The notes below the pieces were generated by a model. The model saw only the letters and a list, made by a program, of their open reading frames with translations. It was not told where the DNA came from and did no database searches. The position numbers and the translations under genes were made by a program. From the NCBI GenBank assembly GCA_958352855.1, contig CATWQE010000120.1, positions 1-5,746 on the forward strand: a stretch of 5,746 bases of DNA, read 5' to 3'. This stretch comes from an uncultured Bacillota bacterium. GTDB taxonomy: Bacteria > Bacillota > Clostridia > Lachnospirales > Lachnospiraceae. Numbering within the stretch: the first letter of the stretch is position 1; every line of letters begins with the position of its first letter. Positions 5,725 to 5,746 of the stretch are shown in pieces.

Positions 5725-5746
5725 TATGAAGTGCTAAGTGAAATGA
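5722..5746 (+). other. spoIVA: Premature amber codon and in-frame continuation of spoIVA to the window edge
   Basis: TAG at 5722-5724 is followed without frameshift by TAT GAA GTG CTA AGT GAA ATG, encoding YEVLSEM, which resembles the YDQILKE segment that follows in B. subtilis SpoIVA. The TAG sits where a Tyr codon (TAT or TAC) is expected, one base change away. The rest of the gene lies beyond the window. Confidence 0.75.

Overview
The window looks like chromosomal DNA of a spore-forming, anaerobic Firmicute, most likely a Lachnospiraceae-type clostridium. The reasons are the fhs-fchA-folD one-carbon cluster, a spoIVA sporulation gene, strong AGGAGG-type ribosome binding sites and moderately AT-rich DNA. 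No exact species can be named from sequence reading alone.

Left part (1-1673, + strand): the 3' end of fhs (formate-tetrahydrofolate ligase), then fchA (methenyl-THF cyclohydrolase) and folD (methylene-THF dehydrogenase), closed by a strong intrinsic terminator. Together they interconvert formate, 10-formyl-THF, methenyl-THF and methylene-THF. The FolD has lost two residues that the family needs for cyclohydrolase chemistry (the Lys four residues after the catalytic Tyr is Ala, and the Gln of the usual VQLPLP motif is Phe). FolD is therefore probably a dehydrogenase only, and FchA does the cyclohydrolase step.

Middle part (1706-4638, - strand): in transcription order, a radical SAM protein with a C-terminal helix-hairpin-helix, its obligate partner of the DUF4130/TIGR03915 type, and, 132 bp further on, a Uma2-family (DUF820) putative endonuclease. 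The radical SAM/DUF4130 pair is a recognised but functionally uncharacterised pair, thought to act in DNA repair or modification because many partner proteins are fused to a uracil-DNA-glycosylase-like domain. Two independent sequence signals here support a repair role. The pair is driven by a near-perfect promoter (TTGACA, 17 bp, TATACT) bracketed by two LexA/SOS-box-like palindromes. The radical SAM protein also carries a consensus beta-sliding-clamp-binding pentapeptide, QLSLF, in its C-terminal tail. This is the most interesting system in the window: an apparently SOS-regulated, possibly clamp-tethered radical SAM DNA-repair pair of unknown chemistry.

Right part (4777-5746, + strand): divergently transcribed spoIVA (spore coat morphogenetic ATPase), preceded by a sigma-E-like -10. 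Its reading frame is cut by an in-frame TAG at 5722-5724, but homology to SpoIVA continues in the same frame to the end of the window. This indicates a point nonsense mutation, a sequence error or, less likely, amber readthrough. No stretch over 300 bases lacks a gene, and I see no tRNA, rRNA, CRISPR array or insertion sequence.
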